A DNA stretch of 64,000 bases, taken from NCBI GenBank assembly GCA_015832175.1, contig WJXW01000004.1, positions 310,001-374,000 on the forward strand. Reading direction: 5' to 3'. The notes under the pieces were generated by a model. It did not search any database. It had not been told where the DNA came from and saw only the letters and a list, made by a program, of their open reading frames with translations. The position numbers were made by a program, and so were the translations under genes. Origin of the DNA: Paraphaeosphaeria minitans. Lineage: Eukaryota > Ascomycota > Dothideomycetes > Pleosporales > Didymosphaeriaceae. Below, piece by piece: positions 1 through 10,848 of this stretch. The first letter of the stretch is position 1; every line of letters starts with the position of its first letter.

Positions 1-637
1 TTCGCAGTGCTCATCCCCATCCCCATCCCCATCCTCCCCTCCGCCTTTCCCTCCTTCCACTCCCCAAACACGGATACAACTTCCCCTCGCACAAACACTT
101 CACCCATCCTCGACATCGCAGCAAAGCGGTTTCAAGAAACCGTCAGGGCTTCGTCTTGAAGGTGCCGCCAAGGCACACTCTGCATCCCTACCGAGCGCTA
201 CCGTGTAGAATAGCATTGGCCTGGGGAGGCGGGGAGGGGGGGGGGGAATGCAACAAGCCACAATGATTACCTTAAAGAGCGGCTGGAGACCCGGTTAAAG
301 GCCCCAGAACAAAAACAAACGTGCGTGAACTGTTGTGTGTGTGTATGTGTTGAAGTTTGGACGGAGCTCATGTCAATGCTGGTCGTTGAGTGCTATACCT
401 ACCTATTCCGATCGACACCGACTGCGGTTGGTGAAATGCTACGAGATAGACAACACCGCCATGCTTGCAACCTTCGGGATCGACTCTGCAAAATTCCACC
501 AAAAAAAAAAAGAAAAACAAAAAGGGCAAACTTTTGTCTTCCGTCCCCTGTAGGTAGCTAGCATGCAACCTTTCTGTTCTTGTTGGACCGTCCCTCTTTC
601 AATAGCCAACGCCAATCAGGATCCCCGAACACGCATC
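1..637. other. Intergenic, 3' flank of the BTB gene
   Basis: I see no gene here. The left edge has a CCCCAT-type microsatellite at about 11-35. There is a G run near 228-246 and an A-rich run near 500-525. All open frames are short and have no recognisable protein character. The stretch probably holds the 3' UTR of the minus-strand BTB gene. Confidence 0.5.
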
Positions 638-1684
638 TCACGCTGCAAAGGAGACGCGGTATCCCTTGTGCTTCCTCGCCAACATGGACATGTGCACGCC
701 GTCCTCCCCGAAGCTCTCGTACAGGTCGTGAAGAAAGTTGCTCAAGTTGTTCAGCAGGAACTGGAAAGACTTCAGCCGCATGAGTTTGACGAAGCACGCC
801 TTGATCATCTCCAACACTTCCCTGCGCAACGCATCGCGACGGCTAAACGTGTTCCGCCACAGCAGCACGACCGAATCGAGGAACCGGCCCACCTCAGCGG
901 CAGCGCAGAAGTCCCAAGGAAGGTACTCGACGCAGGGCACACCTTTCAATGTTAGCCGTGTCTTCTTGGAGGATTTGCTACCTACTCAGCGCGTTGTCGT
1001 AGTTGTCGGGGTCGTCGAATTGCCAGTTGAGCGCGAGAGTATCGGCTGCGATCCTGAGATAGTGTTTCGCGGAGTAGTCGGCGAGGGTAGGCAGTTCGTA
1101 CTTGTCCGCGACGATGTAGCCGTGCACGTGGAGGTCGAGAATGGTGATGCGCGGGTACTGCTTGCATAGGAGCGGGTACATGTAGTAGCAGCCGTTCTTG
1201 AGGAAGTCGAGCATGGCGTAGACAGCCCACGGGAAGTCATGGCGGAGACGGATGATGCGCGTGCTGGCTTCCTGAGGGTAAATGGCTTTGTGAGCGTGAC
1301 CGTTCTCGGGGTCGAGTCAAGAGCAATTCAGGTCGGCGTGGGACATACCTGGAATTCGCCGTTGAGGGCATTGTCAAAGTATCGTGATGTGCCACAGAGG
1401 AACTCCTTGTTCATCATCTCGACCGACTGTCCGTTGTCATAGATGAGCGCGACATCCTGAGCACCGAGGCTCTTGACCACACTGTGTGCGTCAGCGTGGA
1501 TATTTGGATCTTGGGATAACGCAACCCACTTCCTGGCGCGCTGGACTGCTTGGGCCCTGTTCTGCGGGAACTCGTGGCTTGGGTTGACTTGAGGCCTCGT
1601 CCGGGCCTCGTTCCTCAACTTCATGCCCTCGTCCAGCCCAACAAGGAGCGGATCCAGGATGGCGGTGAACTCGTCGGGAGTCAT
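638..1684 (-). CDS. BTB/POZ domain protein
   Basis: This is a three-exon minus-strand gene: 1684-1349, 1271-986 and 942-638, giving 308 aa. Intron 1 is GTATGT...CTCAG. Intron 2 starts GTAGGT and ends AAAG, and phase is kept across both. A BTB fold covers roughly residues 75-200. It opens with DVALIYDNGQSVEMMNKEFL, continues through a SRYFDNALNGEFQ stretch, and ends in the VADKYELPTLADYS helix typical of fungal BTB proteins. There is no Kelch, MATH or zinc-finger partner, as in most short fungal BTB proteins. BTB domains dimerise and can serve as Cullin-3 adaptors, but the target here is unknown. The start ATG at 1684 is the only one giving a full domain. The family call is secure; a specific function cannot be read. 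Confidence 0.85.
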
Positions 1685-3913
1685 GGTATCCTATTAGCAC
1701 TTGAAGATGTTCGTGCCTGCAAAACGTCTGTTAGATAGTGTCTCGCTAAACGCAGAAGGCCAAAACAGAGATACGACGGGGGAGCGTGGGTGTTGGCAGA
1801 GAGGGCTGAAGGCGCAATGGCAGCTTCAAATAGCCACTCACGTCTCGACGCGGCTGAAACGCGTCTTACCTCTACAGAAGCTTCCAGGGGCCTTGACGCG
1901 TGAGCGACGCATGGAGTGAATGGTGAACGTGAAAGTCCCGCGAGTTCAGCCGGGCTGAGGGACGCATGGCGAGAACGCGGTTAGCTGTGCAGGACAGGCG
2001 AGCTATCTCCCAAAGGTATATCTACCAGACTCGCTGGGAGTATGTTTATGGGAGAGTGGATTGCTGTATCGTGGGAATTCATAGTGTGTTGTGACGTCCG
2101 AGTGGGAAGGATCGACCTTGGAACGCACCGCACCTCCCTTTACACAAACCAAGACCGCAAAACCCATCGAAGAGGTACTCACCAAGTGTAGCAGATGGAG
2201 GGTTCTCCGTAATGAAAACCCAGGCGATGTGATGCACACTGAGCTATTAGGTCCCGAGAGATACTCTCATCCATGGATCAGAGCATGGCACGTGATTGTG
2301 GTAATGCAGATGCAAATTTAGGTTGGTGACGAAGGATTGGGAGGCGGTCCAGGATATAACAATGCAAGCGACAACTCGCCGGTTGGATTTCAAATACAAG
2401 TCGTCAGGTTCGGGGTCGACGCAACCTTTTGTTCGGGCATTGAAGTACGAGGACGGAGTGTTTGCCATATGCGCCACAGGTCATCAAGACTCGTTATCAA
2501 CTTCTTTGTACGGCGAATGAGATGCAGCGCATTGTTGGAATACCTAGGTAGTACGTCGGCTCGGCAGCACAGCCAGAAGCTCACCACTGTCCTTTACGCC
2601 TGGGTTTGCCTTCCAAACGAAACGACTGTGACTGATATATCAATCCGTGGAATGCATCTTTGGGCAAGTATGGCAGGTTTCCTCCCATGCCATGTTACCC
2701 ACAATCGGCGGTGAGCTCGTTGATGGGCACGCTCGCTGGATCCCTCGCCGTGTCTTTTAGAGCCACCGCAGCTCCTCTAGGATCCATTCACTATGTCCCT
2801 TCACTCCATCCCTTCACTATTTCCCTTCACTATTTCCCTTCAGTATATCTCTTCACTAGCTCTTGTGAGTGCCCACTGCCCAATAACGACGATGCTGCCT
2901 CGGAGTTGACACCAGCTGTACCCTACCTACTCAGTGATTCGAGCGACAATTCGAGTGCTTCGAGTCTCACAGAGTATCGTGACTCGGCACCAACCGCCTG
3001 GCAACACCGCCAAGTCAGATCCATCACAACATCGGTGTCTTCCGCACCCGGCAGCAGCATGTCGTGGTGGAGAAGTCGATGGCGCGTCGCCCTGTCACTG
3101 CGGCCATGATTCGCGGAGCACTGAGCCCCTCACGGCGAGCAGCGCCAACCGCTTACGTCGTGCGCCAAGGCACGCATCATCGCTGCTGCCGCTGCCACGG
3201 CTCTCGCGACCTCCCTGGCCCACCTCGTTCTCTGCCTCCCAACTTCACGTCGGTCGACTTGCAAACGCTCCAAGACACGCAACGACTGGACCCAGTCCTG
3301 CAATTCGGTACCTGCGGCCAGCCTTTGTCTTCTCTGGAACTCCCCGCATCTTTTTCGGTCGGTTTTCGAAATGCCGACCTTAGCCGCGCTAGGCCCGATT
3401 GGGGCGAGCCGCCCATTAGAGGGAGAATGCTGGGTGGGAGTGGCACCCTCACGCGTCGGAGCGTCCTCGAGGTGATTTTGCGCTTCCAACCCTCCAGATC
3501 CTCACCCACGCAAATCATTGTTCTCGCCCAGCTCGCCGAGCACATCGCCGCCGCCGTAACATGACCCGTCAAGCCTCCGGTGCTCTCGTCCACTTTCCAC
3601 TTCATCTCGTCGTGCTCTGAAGCTGCTCATCCTGCCTTCTCCGCACTTGGAGCGCTTCGTCCTTGACCGACACCCACGCCCTCCAATCCCTGGAAAGCAT
3701 ACACCGCGCCAGGGATCCGCCGCTGGCATTGATACGAACGCCCGACGACCGTCACTCTACTCGTCGCTACCTTCACCCAGCCGTTCCTCCCACCGCCCGC
3801 AACGACCGACCAGCTCGTATCGCGGCAGCGCCAGCGACGCGGTCGGGCCTGCACAGCGCACCCCACTCCTCTTCACCTCCCGTCCTTGCTGGCACACTTA
3901 ACGCGCAGTTATC
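1685..3913. other. Intergenic between BTB gene and cti6
   Basis: This region lies between the divergent BTB gene (-) and the Cti6 gene (+). It holds a degenerate tandem repeat (about 2791-2860). Open frames of up to 166 codons exist at 2934-3605 on both strands. They overlap each other, have no recognisable domains and are Arg/Pro/Ser-rich, as expected of GC-rich noncoding DNA. I read the right half as promoter and long 5' UTR of cti6. Confidence 0.5.
2791..2860. repeat. Degenerate short tandem repeat, TTTCCCTTCACTA type
   Basis: About five imperfect copies of a unit around CCCTTCACTATTT follow each other. The pyrimidine-rich array lies about 1 kb upstream of the cti6 start. Confidence 0.6.
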
Positions 3914-5789
3914 ATGCCAATGTCACCGCGGCGATCATCGCGGGCTCGTACCACGCAGCCCCCGCCTGGCGTCACTGCAGCGCACAGCACCTCATCCGCC
4001 TCGACTTCGTCGTCTCGAGCTGACAGAGCGACGAGAACTAATCACAAGCAGTCATCCCCACAAAAGTCGTTGACCCCACACTCCCTCTCGTCAGAGGAGC
4101 CCGACGAATCCGAGCCGCCTCGCGACTTGCAGGCAGAGCCGCCTCTTACACGGCGCCGAACGCGCGAACATGATAACGAAGGCGACGAGTCTGCGAAGCT
4201 CGACGATGAGCTGGACGACGAGATTGCCGAGGAGGATGAGGTCACTCGTTGCGTGTGTGGCCAGCAGGAGTATCCGGGTCCACCCTCGGATGCCGGCAAG
4301 TTCAGAGACGGCCAATTGTCCTCTGTGACAGATTCTGACCTTCAAGGCGATGATGCAGGCGGTCTGTTCATCCAATGCGATATCTGCAAAGTCTGGCAGC
4401 ACGGCGGGTGCGTCGGCATCATGGAAGAAGCTGCCAGCCCTGACGAGTACTTTTGCGAAGATTGCCGAAAAGATCTCCACAAAGTCCTGACAAGTCCTAA
4501 GGGGTACGTATAAATTCCCGTGTACTTTCATAGCCCCGCGAGTATCTCGAAGCGCAAGAAGTAAAACTGACCTCAACACGACAGACAAAAGTACTCCCGA
4601 TACCTACCCGTGTGGGACGCGCAGCACGGTAAGAATGTTCGTAAGGGCTCTCTTTCGAAAGAATCCGACAAACCGGCGAAAGATAAGGATCGCTTGAGCA
4701 GAGCAAGCGTGGAGTCTTTCAGCAAACGTCGCTCCACAATGAACAGCAGAGCGGCTTACGACGAAGATGAAGTTCTCCGAAAAGTTCTGGAGGAAAGCAA
4801 ACACGAAGGCGCATTGCTGCCGTCGGAGAATGGCAATCGCAAGAAGCGCAGTCGGGATGATAGCGAAGAGTGAGTCGACCTCGATGCACAAACAAAGATG
4901 AAAACGGTCATTAACAAGCTTTGCTAGGGTGGAATCCGAAACCAAACGACAGCGGACCGGTTCCAGATCCCCCAGCGGCTCTCCCGTACTTGAGTCCGAC
5001 GATGAAAGCCCCAAGAACGCAGCACCGAAGCAGAAACCCCGCGGAGCAGCTGCACGAAGTCAACGGGAGAAGGAACAACGGGATAAAGAGCGCGAACGCG
5101 AGCGGACCGAAGCGGCTAACCGACGGAAAGGTCGCGCGGAAAGAAGAAAGGGTGACGGTAGGGACATTCGCCTCGGTATGAAGACGTGCGCTGACATCGA
5201 AGCAGAATCAGAACCACCAGAAGCACTACCCGTCGAGGAATCGGCTATGCCAACACCCGCGGAAGAACCAGTTCCCGCAGAAGCGCCTGCCGTCGAACCC
5301 AAACCCACTCCCGCACCAAGAAAAGGCGGACGGCCTCCACAGAAACGTCGGCTCGGTCGCAACCAATATACAAGGGATGTGCCCACACCCGCAACGAATG
5401 GCGCGTCGCCCGCAGCGGACGATGTACCCAACTCACCGCAAGTGAACGGGCACGATAGTAGCGACGGTATCGCAAGTGGGAAAACAGGCAAGGCAAAGAA
5501 CTGGCGGCTGCAGAAGCTGTCTTGGCACGACATTCGACGGCCAGCGGGCGCAATGCAGAATTATATCTCTCAGCGCCAGGTCGAATTGGCAGGAGAGAAG
5601 CCAGCGCCACCCGTGCAGGAGCCGGTTGCAGTCACGAACGGCGTTCAACATCAGGATGAAACGAACGGGAACGGCGTCGAAGAGGACTTGGACAATTTCA
5701 CAACGCTCAGTACGCTTCAAATGATGGACCACCTCAGCCGCGATCTCACACATTGGCAACACATGATCATTGAGCCCAACGACAAATGA
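3914..5789 (+). CDS. cti6: PHD-finger protein Cti6-like, Rpd3L histone deacetylase subunit
   Basis: Exons are 3914-4503, 4585-4869, 4928-5157 and 5206-5789. The last intron (5158-5205, GTAGGG...CTGAC...CAG) is 48 nt and in frame, so its removal is likely but not forced. The protein starts MPMSPRRSSRARTTQPPP, a start shared by fungal Cti6 proteins as I know them. A PHD finger lies at about residues 112-184: RCVCG, then FIQCDICKVWQHGGC, then YFCEDC, a C4HC3 pattern. A Lys/Arg/Glu-rich, probably disordered middle follows. The conserved C-terminal block includes WHDIRRPAGAMQNYISQRQV. In yeast, Cti6 reads H3K4 methylation within the Rpd3L complex and relieves Cyc8-Tup1 repression. That role is transferred by homology. 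Confidence 0.85.
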
Positions 5790-7720
5790 ATGGCTTCGGC
5801 AAAAGTACTGTTTCGATCGCGTTAGTACATTTGGCATTTTTATGTTTATTGGTATTCCGCACAATGGCGTAAGACGGAATACCGCAGCGTACCTCGCGTT
5901 GCCATATCACGATCACATAAGCATAGGCGCTTTCCTCACTAGACTTCTTTTTATTGGCGTTCACAGGTATCCTGGCAAGGATCACAGGTATCGTTCAATG
6001 GTCGGCGTTACATACCCTCCACTTCGTGCTCTCGAGCTGCAGGATCGAGCTTTAGGTCGGCGTTTCTCTTCGATCATGTTGTTTTCAGCTGGGAAGTGAT
6101 TGGCTGTCTCAACCAATGGAAAGGGTTTCGTAACGCGGATGAGTGCAGCCTGCATAATCAAATCGAACCCTTCACGCCGGCACACACATATTGTGGTCCT
6201 GTCAAACACTGCCCTCACTCACGTGCAGCTGCTCCACAGTCAGCGTTCCTCGACCTCCGATCTTTGCATCTCCATGCTGCTACATGCGCTGGATCGTACC
6301 GTTGGGACAGATTTTGATGGGAAAATGGCCGGGCTCTGACATGGGTCCAGCAGGATTCGGCGTGTCGTTGACTTATAAGAGACCCTATCGAAACGAACCG
6401 AACGCCATCACTCGTACCACCGCCGTTCATTTTCACGTTGGGGAAGCTGATAGCTCATCTTGATACGAAAGATGAGAATGTTGAGACTGTCCAGTGGGCG
6501 TCCATCGATAATGTCCTGGCGTGGAAGCTCAATGTTGGCCAGGTGAGAGAGCGCCATATGGATTTGAGGGGGCGCCGTATGGGTTTGAAGGAGTGCTGTA
6601 TTGTTCAGAAGAAGCCTGATACTGAGTCGTGGATTGAAGGCTTTGCGATGAATACTGTTGGCCATGAGGAAGCGACAGGGCGTTTTGCACGGGCACCGAG
6701 TGCCCGCTGCTCCGACAATCTACTTCGAAATGAACCGGAAGGACGAGAATCCGCATAGGTGATCCCAGCCGAGTGCTTACCAGTTGGCGAGAATGCGCAA
6801 CCCGCAATACCTTTACCTTCCTCACATCTCCCGTTGACTGGTATCCGAAGTGGAGCTTGTGGAGCATGGCCCAACGAAGGCAAAACGAGCCGCTGGTACT
6901 GGCGCGTGCTTCTGTGTTGTGTCATGATGAGTAGATGGACGTACGTCAGCGAGGGCCTTGATTGTGATTGTGTGCCGTTGTCTCCGCTGCCTCGATCAAG
7001 CCTGGGCTCGTTGGCTCTGGCTGTTCGACCCCCAATCGTGCGTGTTTCACGACTCTACCTGTTTTTCACATCAGCGCAGTCCAAGAGGGTAACACTTTTT
7101 CTCACCATGTGTTCAGGACTCCCAATCCATCTACCGTCTGGCACTGTAACAGCGAATTGAGACTACCCGTGTACCGCCTGAGCTGTATGTGGACCTGCAC
7201 AAACAGTCGTGTATATGATGGCTTTCCAACATTTTTCGGGGTGGGCATTTAGTGTCGGTATATAGGTAAGATGTGACTGCTGTCGTGATCGGAAGGGATG
7301 CTTTTCACGTAATGCCGCATCTGCACGTGCGGGAACTGCGAGCTCAGCCTTGTACATCTTTGGGTCACTTGTATTTCTCTGAATACCTTTTAGCTTTTCC
7401 ATTGCATATTTCATGAGCGCCGTTACTCTTGTGGCTGATCTACTCTCTAGTGGGGAACCTGACAACGTTCTTACTTGCTATCGTGGTCAGAATTCATACT
7501 TATCCTTGGGAACATCGAGGATTATAGGGCTGTGTTATTGGGGGAATAATCGATGCTACTTCTTACTTGTTAAACTTGGTCACTATCTCTAACAGCGCAG
7601 CGCTGGTGGCCTACAAGACTGTTACTAATAGCATTATTTAGAAGAGAATCAACTTCAACATGTATCTCCTCTGCCGTTGCAAACTTGTCTATCTCTAATA
7701 CTGAGACTATGTACATTTTT
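5790..7720. other. Intergenic, no supported gene
   Basis: No gene is supported. The minus strand between about 6400 and 6870 reads as a Gln/Ser/Tyr/Pro-rich stretch with repeated NPYGAPS/NPYGALS units, broken by stops. It may be a decayed low-complexity protein or chance. The rest shows only short frames. Confidence 0.45.
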
Positions 7721-7721
7721 A

Positions 7722-8300
7722 GCCGCTGCATACAATGAGCAGGTACTGTTTCCAATCGCCAGGAACAGGGGCAACAACTTTTCGCGGAGAAGCTGCGAAC
7801 TCTTTACCTCGCTCGGGAAATTATGTCACTATTCGAACGAATGTTGCCGTTCTGTTAAGGGCGGATGGCACCGTAAGCACTGGGGTCTTCCAGTCTACCT
7901 AGTACTACACAAACCAACTCACCTTCTACAACATCAGCTTTGAGAACACATACCCGCTAAAGACGAGTCACCAAGAGTTTGCTATATCAATCAAGGCCAA
8001 GAGACCGTCGTTCTATTCTTGCATCATCAAATCGTCTCAGTGAAGCCTGCTCCTGGACAAAGGAGCGTTTTATTTTTCCAACTGCCACATCGAAGGAATC
8101 ATAGACTTCGCATGGGGCCAAGGAGGTGCTTATGTCTTCAGCTTTGAGATAGTTCAGACGAGCATTATTACCGTTGGATGGGCTGAACATTACTGGCCGG
8201 AGACTTGCGGCTCAACCCACCAGACGACGGACGGGACCTTGGTCAAGGTGAAGGCGTCTATTGAAATTTCAATGATCAATTTTGTGAGTATGAGAGCGAA
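7722..8300 (+). pseudogene. Pectin methylesterase remnant
   Basis: Conceptual reading gives several pectinesterase (CE8) hallmarks in family order. AYNEQVLFPIARNRG appears near 7731-7770, then, in another frame, NYVTIRTNVAVLLRADGT near 7819-7875. YYTNQLTFYNISFENTYP follows near 7903-7956. Last comes GAFYFSNCHIEGIIDFAWGQ near 8058-8120, which contains the Asp of the conserved VDFIFG-like motif. Disablements are a frame change between about 7770 and 7818, TAG at 7900 and TGA at 8041. The TGA falls just after a Gln, where active enzymes have the QDTL catalytic Asp. The N-terminal signal region and the C-terminus are not recognisable. No intron arrangement that I could find removes both stops. 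The enzyme would have de-esterified plant-wall pectin. Family identity is good; the exact borders are not. Confidence 0.72.
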
Positions 8301-8508
8301 AAGTAGTTGCCATAGTCCGGAATACATAAGGCGCTTAGTGAGGTGATACAGGGTTTCTTGGCGTGCTAAAATAGGTACGTAGGTAGGTATCTATAGGTAC
8401 CTAGATAATATCCTGAGTGGTGGTCTCAGGACCCCGCACCTGAGAGCAGGCAACCACAATACCTCACCCTCACAGTTTTGATGTCGTGCACCTTGAGAAC
8501 CCAGGAAG

Positions 8509-10848
8509 ATGAAGGTGATCAACACATACTTCGTGCTTTTGACGGTCGGCGCCGCGCATGGTATCTTGTCTTGGAGAGGCCTCTTCTACCTTCACGCTAA
8601 CTACTGTAGGAGCCCTTCGTACCGTTCAGACCAGCCTAAACGAGAGAAACTAACGATCTTTCCCCCTTTGTCAACCGCAACGGCTGGGTCAATCCGGAGG
8701 ATTTGATCCCTATGCCACAGTGCATTGCTCAGCAAGACCAAGCCGGTTGGCTGAGTACTATGGCCAGATGTACTAGCAAACAGTGCACTAGACACTTTGG
8801 AGTGATCTGCACTCATCACCAAAGGCTGACCCAGCTCAGCTTTCTCAGCACCGAGTTCTCCCCTGAAATGCTCAGGCCCTACCTCACGGTATGCAGTCGA
8901 TCGGTGCTAGCCAAAGCGCAACTTTTCAATTGGATTTATAACATTACTGGTCGAATGTGGCTGGTCACTGTCGGCGATGCCAACGGATTGCAGAGTTTGT
9001 CTCCGCTCTCCTTGACCAGGGGATACGCGGCATCTGAGGTCACTGGAAAAGCACCAACATGCCTTACGGAATCAGTCGTTGATATTTCCATGGAATCATT
9101 TGAGCATGTCATAGCTTCTTGTGGATTCACTTCGGATACTCGACACACTGGAAATGCTGATCGTCCATGGGAATATAGGGAAGCGCTAGGGTCAATGGTT
9201 GCCTTAGATTCCGAGACCGCCGGCTACGAACTTACAGGCCGCAGAATAGCACGGGGCGATTACTTCGACAAACGGTGTTTCTGCGATACGTTTAGTACAA
9301 ACGAGGAGGCACAACTCTGTCCAGGGCCAAGCTTGGCCTCAACGAAGGAGCGTCTATGGCTGAATGCAACATGTGGATCGGAATCTTTGCCGGCCAACAG
9401 GACAGAAGAACTCCAAACTACCACGTTTGCTTATATAGCTACACAAGACTGGCTCTGGCCTCAGCATAAGAATTCCAGGCCTAAAAAAACGACCCAGCCT
9501 GTTGACCATTGTACGACGGATGCTTGTGATATCGATTTCAATGGCTACTGCAACGTGGAACACGCAGTGGATCGAGCCTGTGTCTGTAAAAACGTCAGCT
9601 ATGATGATTGCGAAGGGCTGTGTCGCGATTTCGAAGCTCGGATAGACTTTCTGAATTGGCTCCATGGTCTATGCGGCAAAGTGGAGGAATGGCATGGCCT
9701 GCCAAAGCATTGGCGCCAGTTGGCAGCTCCTACATCCGTCGATATGATTCCGTGGCGGTGGAGAGTCAAACCTTCCAGAGAGCCTGATTCGGGAAACCGC
9801 CACTGGAAAGATTCCTCACCATGCATCTCAACCGAATGGAAGCTTGGATCCGTCATTCTGATCAATCTGGCGTCCCTTCTCGCCGGTTTGTATCCCCGAC
9901 CTGCTCTGTCGAGTACCGGTCCACTTGCTTGGACGAATCAGCGGTCGTGGATCTTATCCGGGATTGCAACAGCTGCAATCTATCTCCTCGCGAACTGGAG
10001 TGTCTCTGTCCTGGTCCAGGTAACTAGAGGACACGAAAGCGTTTCTATCGTTCAACTGGTGCTCCTCTGGTGCTCCATGCCCCGGCTCTCGTGGTCGATG
10101 ATCTTTTTTAAATCTTTCGTCCCCACCCGAACGACTACACTACACATGGTCGCATCTTTTTTGGTTTCCGAAACAATCCTACAGGCCCTCACTGCATTCC
10201 CCATGATTCAAACGATTGATTACGGGATAGAACACGATTCCTATCGCCACGGCATGGGGCTGCTCGAGGGCGAGCCAGCAGCGCAGTACATGTACGCTGG
10301 GGCAGTAATGTGGCTAATCATCATCGTCGTGAGCTTGGCCCTCCTGCTCCATTGCACGTGAAGCCACTGCTCCGCCTGAGGTGCAGAGAAGAGGCCGTGC
10401 TTCGGCACCCATTGTGAATAAAGCGATGGATCAAGTCAATGAACATTGGACTTGGTTCGAAGAACTGGTAGCGCATCATTATGTAGACAGAAGCTGGGAT
10501 CCGGAGAGGGAACCATTGGCACACAGCGACACACATACTTACGGCACGCTCTCCGTCAATGACCCCCGCATTCGTAGGACTCGAAAGAAAACAGCGAGGC
10601 TGACAGTTATCATAGCAACGAGCAGCTTTCTTCTCTGGGTTGCTCAATGGTTGTTCTGGTCCGGTCTCATTAGCCTGAGCGCAGAAGAGTACGTTTTAGT
10701 GGTGGAGTGTATTGCTATACCCACGTTAACCCGATTCAGGTTTTGTCCTCCAAACATATATCTTGTTACCGCCATCTGGATTGGAGCTTCGGTAGCCGTT
10801 GCACAAACCGGTGGTGGTCTTCGCAAAGCAGAATGCAAAGGTACCTAG
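8509..10848 (+). CDS. Multi-pass membrane protein with cysteine-rich ectodomain, unknown family
   Basis: Proposed exons are 8509-8560, 8647-10328, 10381-10688 and 10740-10848, giving 716 aa. Exon 1 encodes a signal peptide, MKVINTYFVLLTVGAAH. The usual-looking acceptor at 8609 runs into a stop, so I chose 8646, which restores frame; a frameshift there is the alternative. Introns 2 (GTGAGC) and 3 (GTACGT...TTAAC...CAG) both keep phase. Residues of roughly 20-370 form a Cys-containing ectodomain with many potential N-glycosylation sites. The last 330 residues hold about seven hydrophobic segments, including IATAAIYLLANWSVSVLV and LTVIIATSSFLLWVAQWLF. The FCPPN motif precedes the last one. I do not recognise a catalytic or transport signature. 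It is probably a plasma-membrane or endomembrane protein. Confidence 0.7.

Noticed and set aside
2934..3605. Open frames of 119-166 codons on both strands upstream of cti6
   Set aside because: They overlap on opposite strands, are Arg/Pro/Ser-rich, lack domains and lie where the cti6 promoter and 5' UTR are expected.
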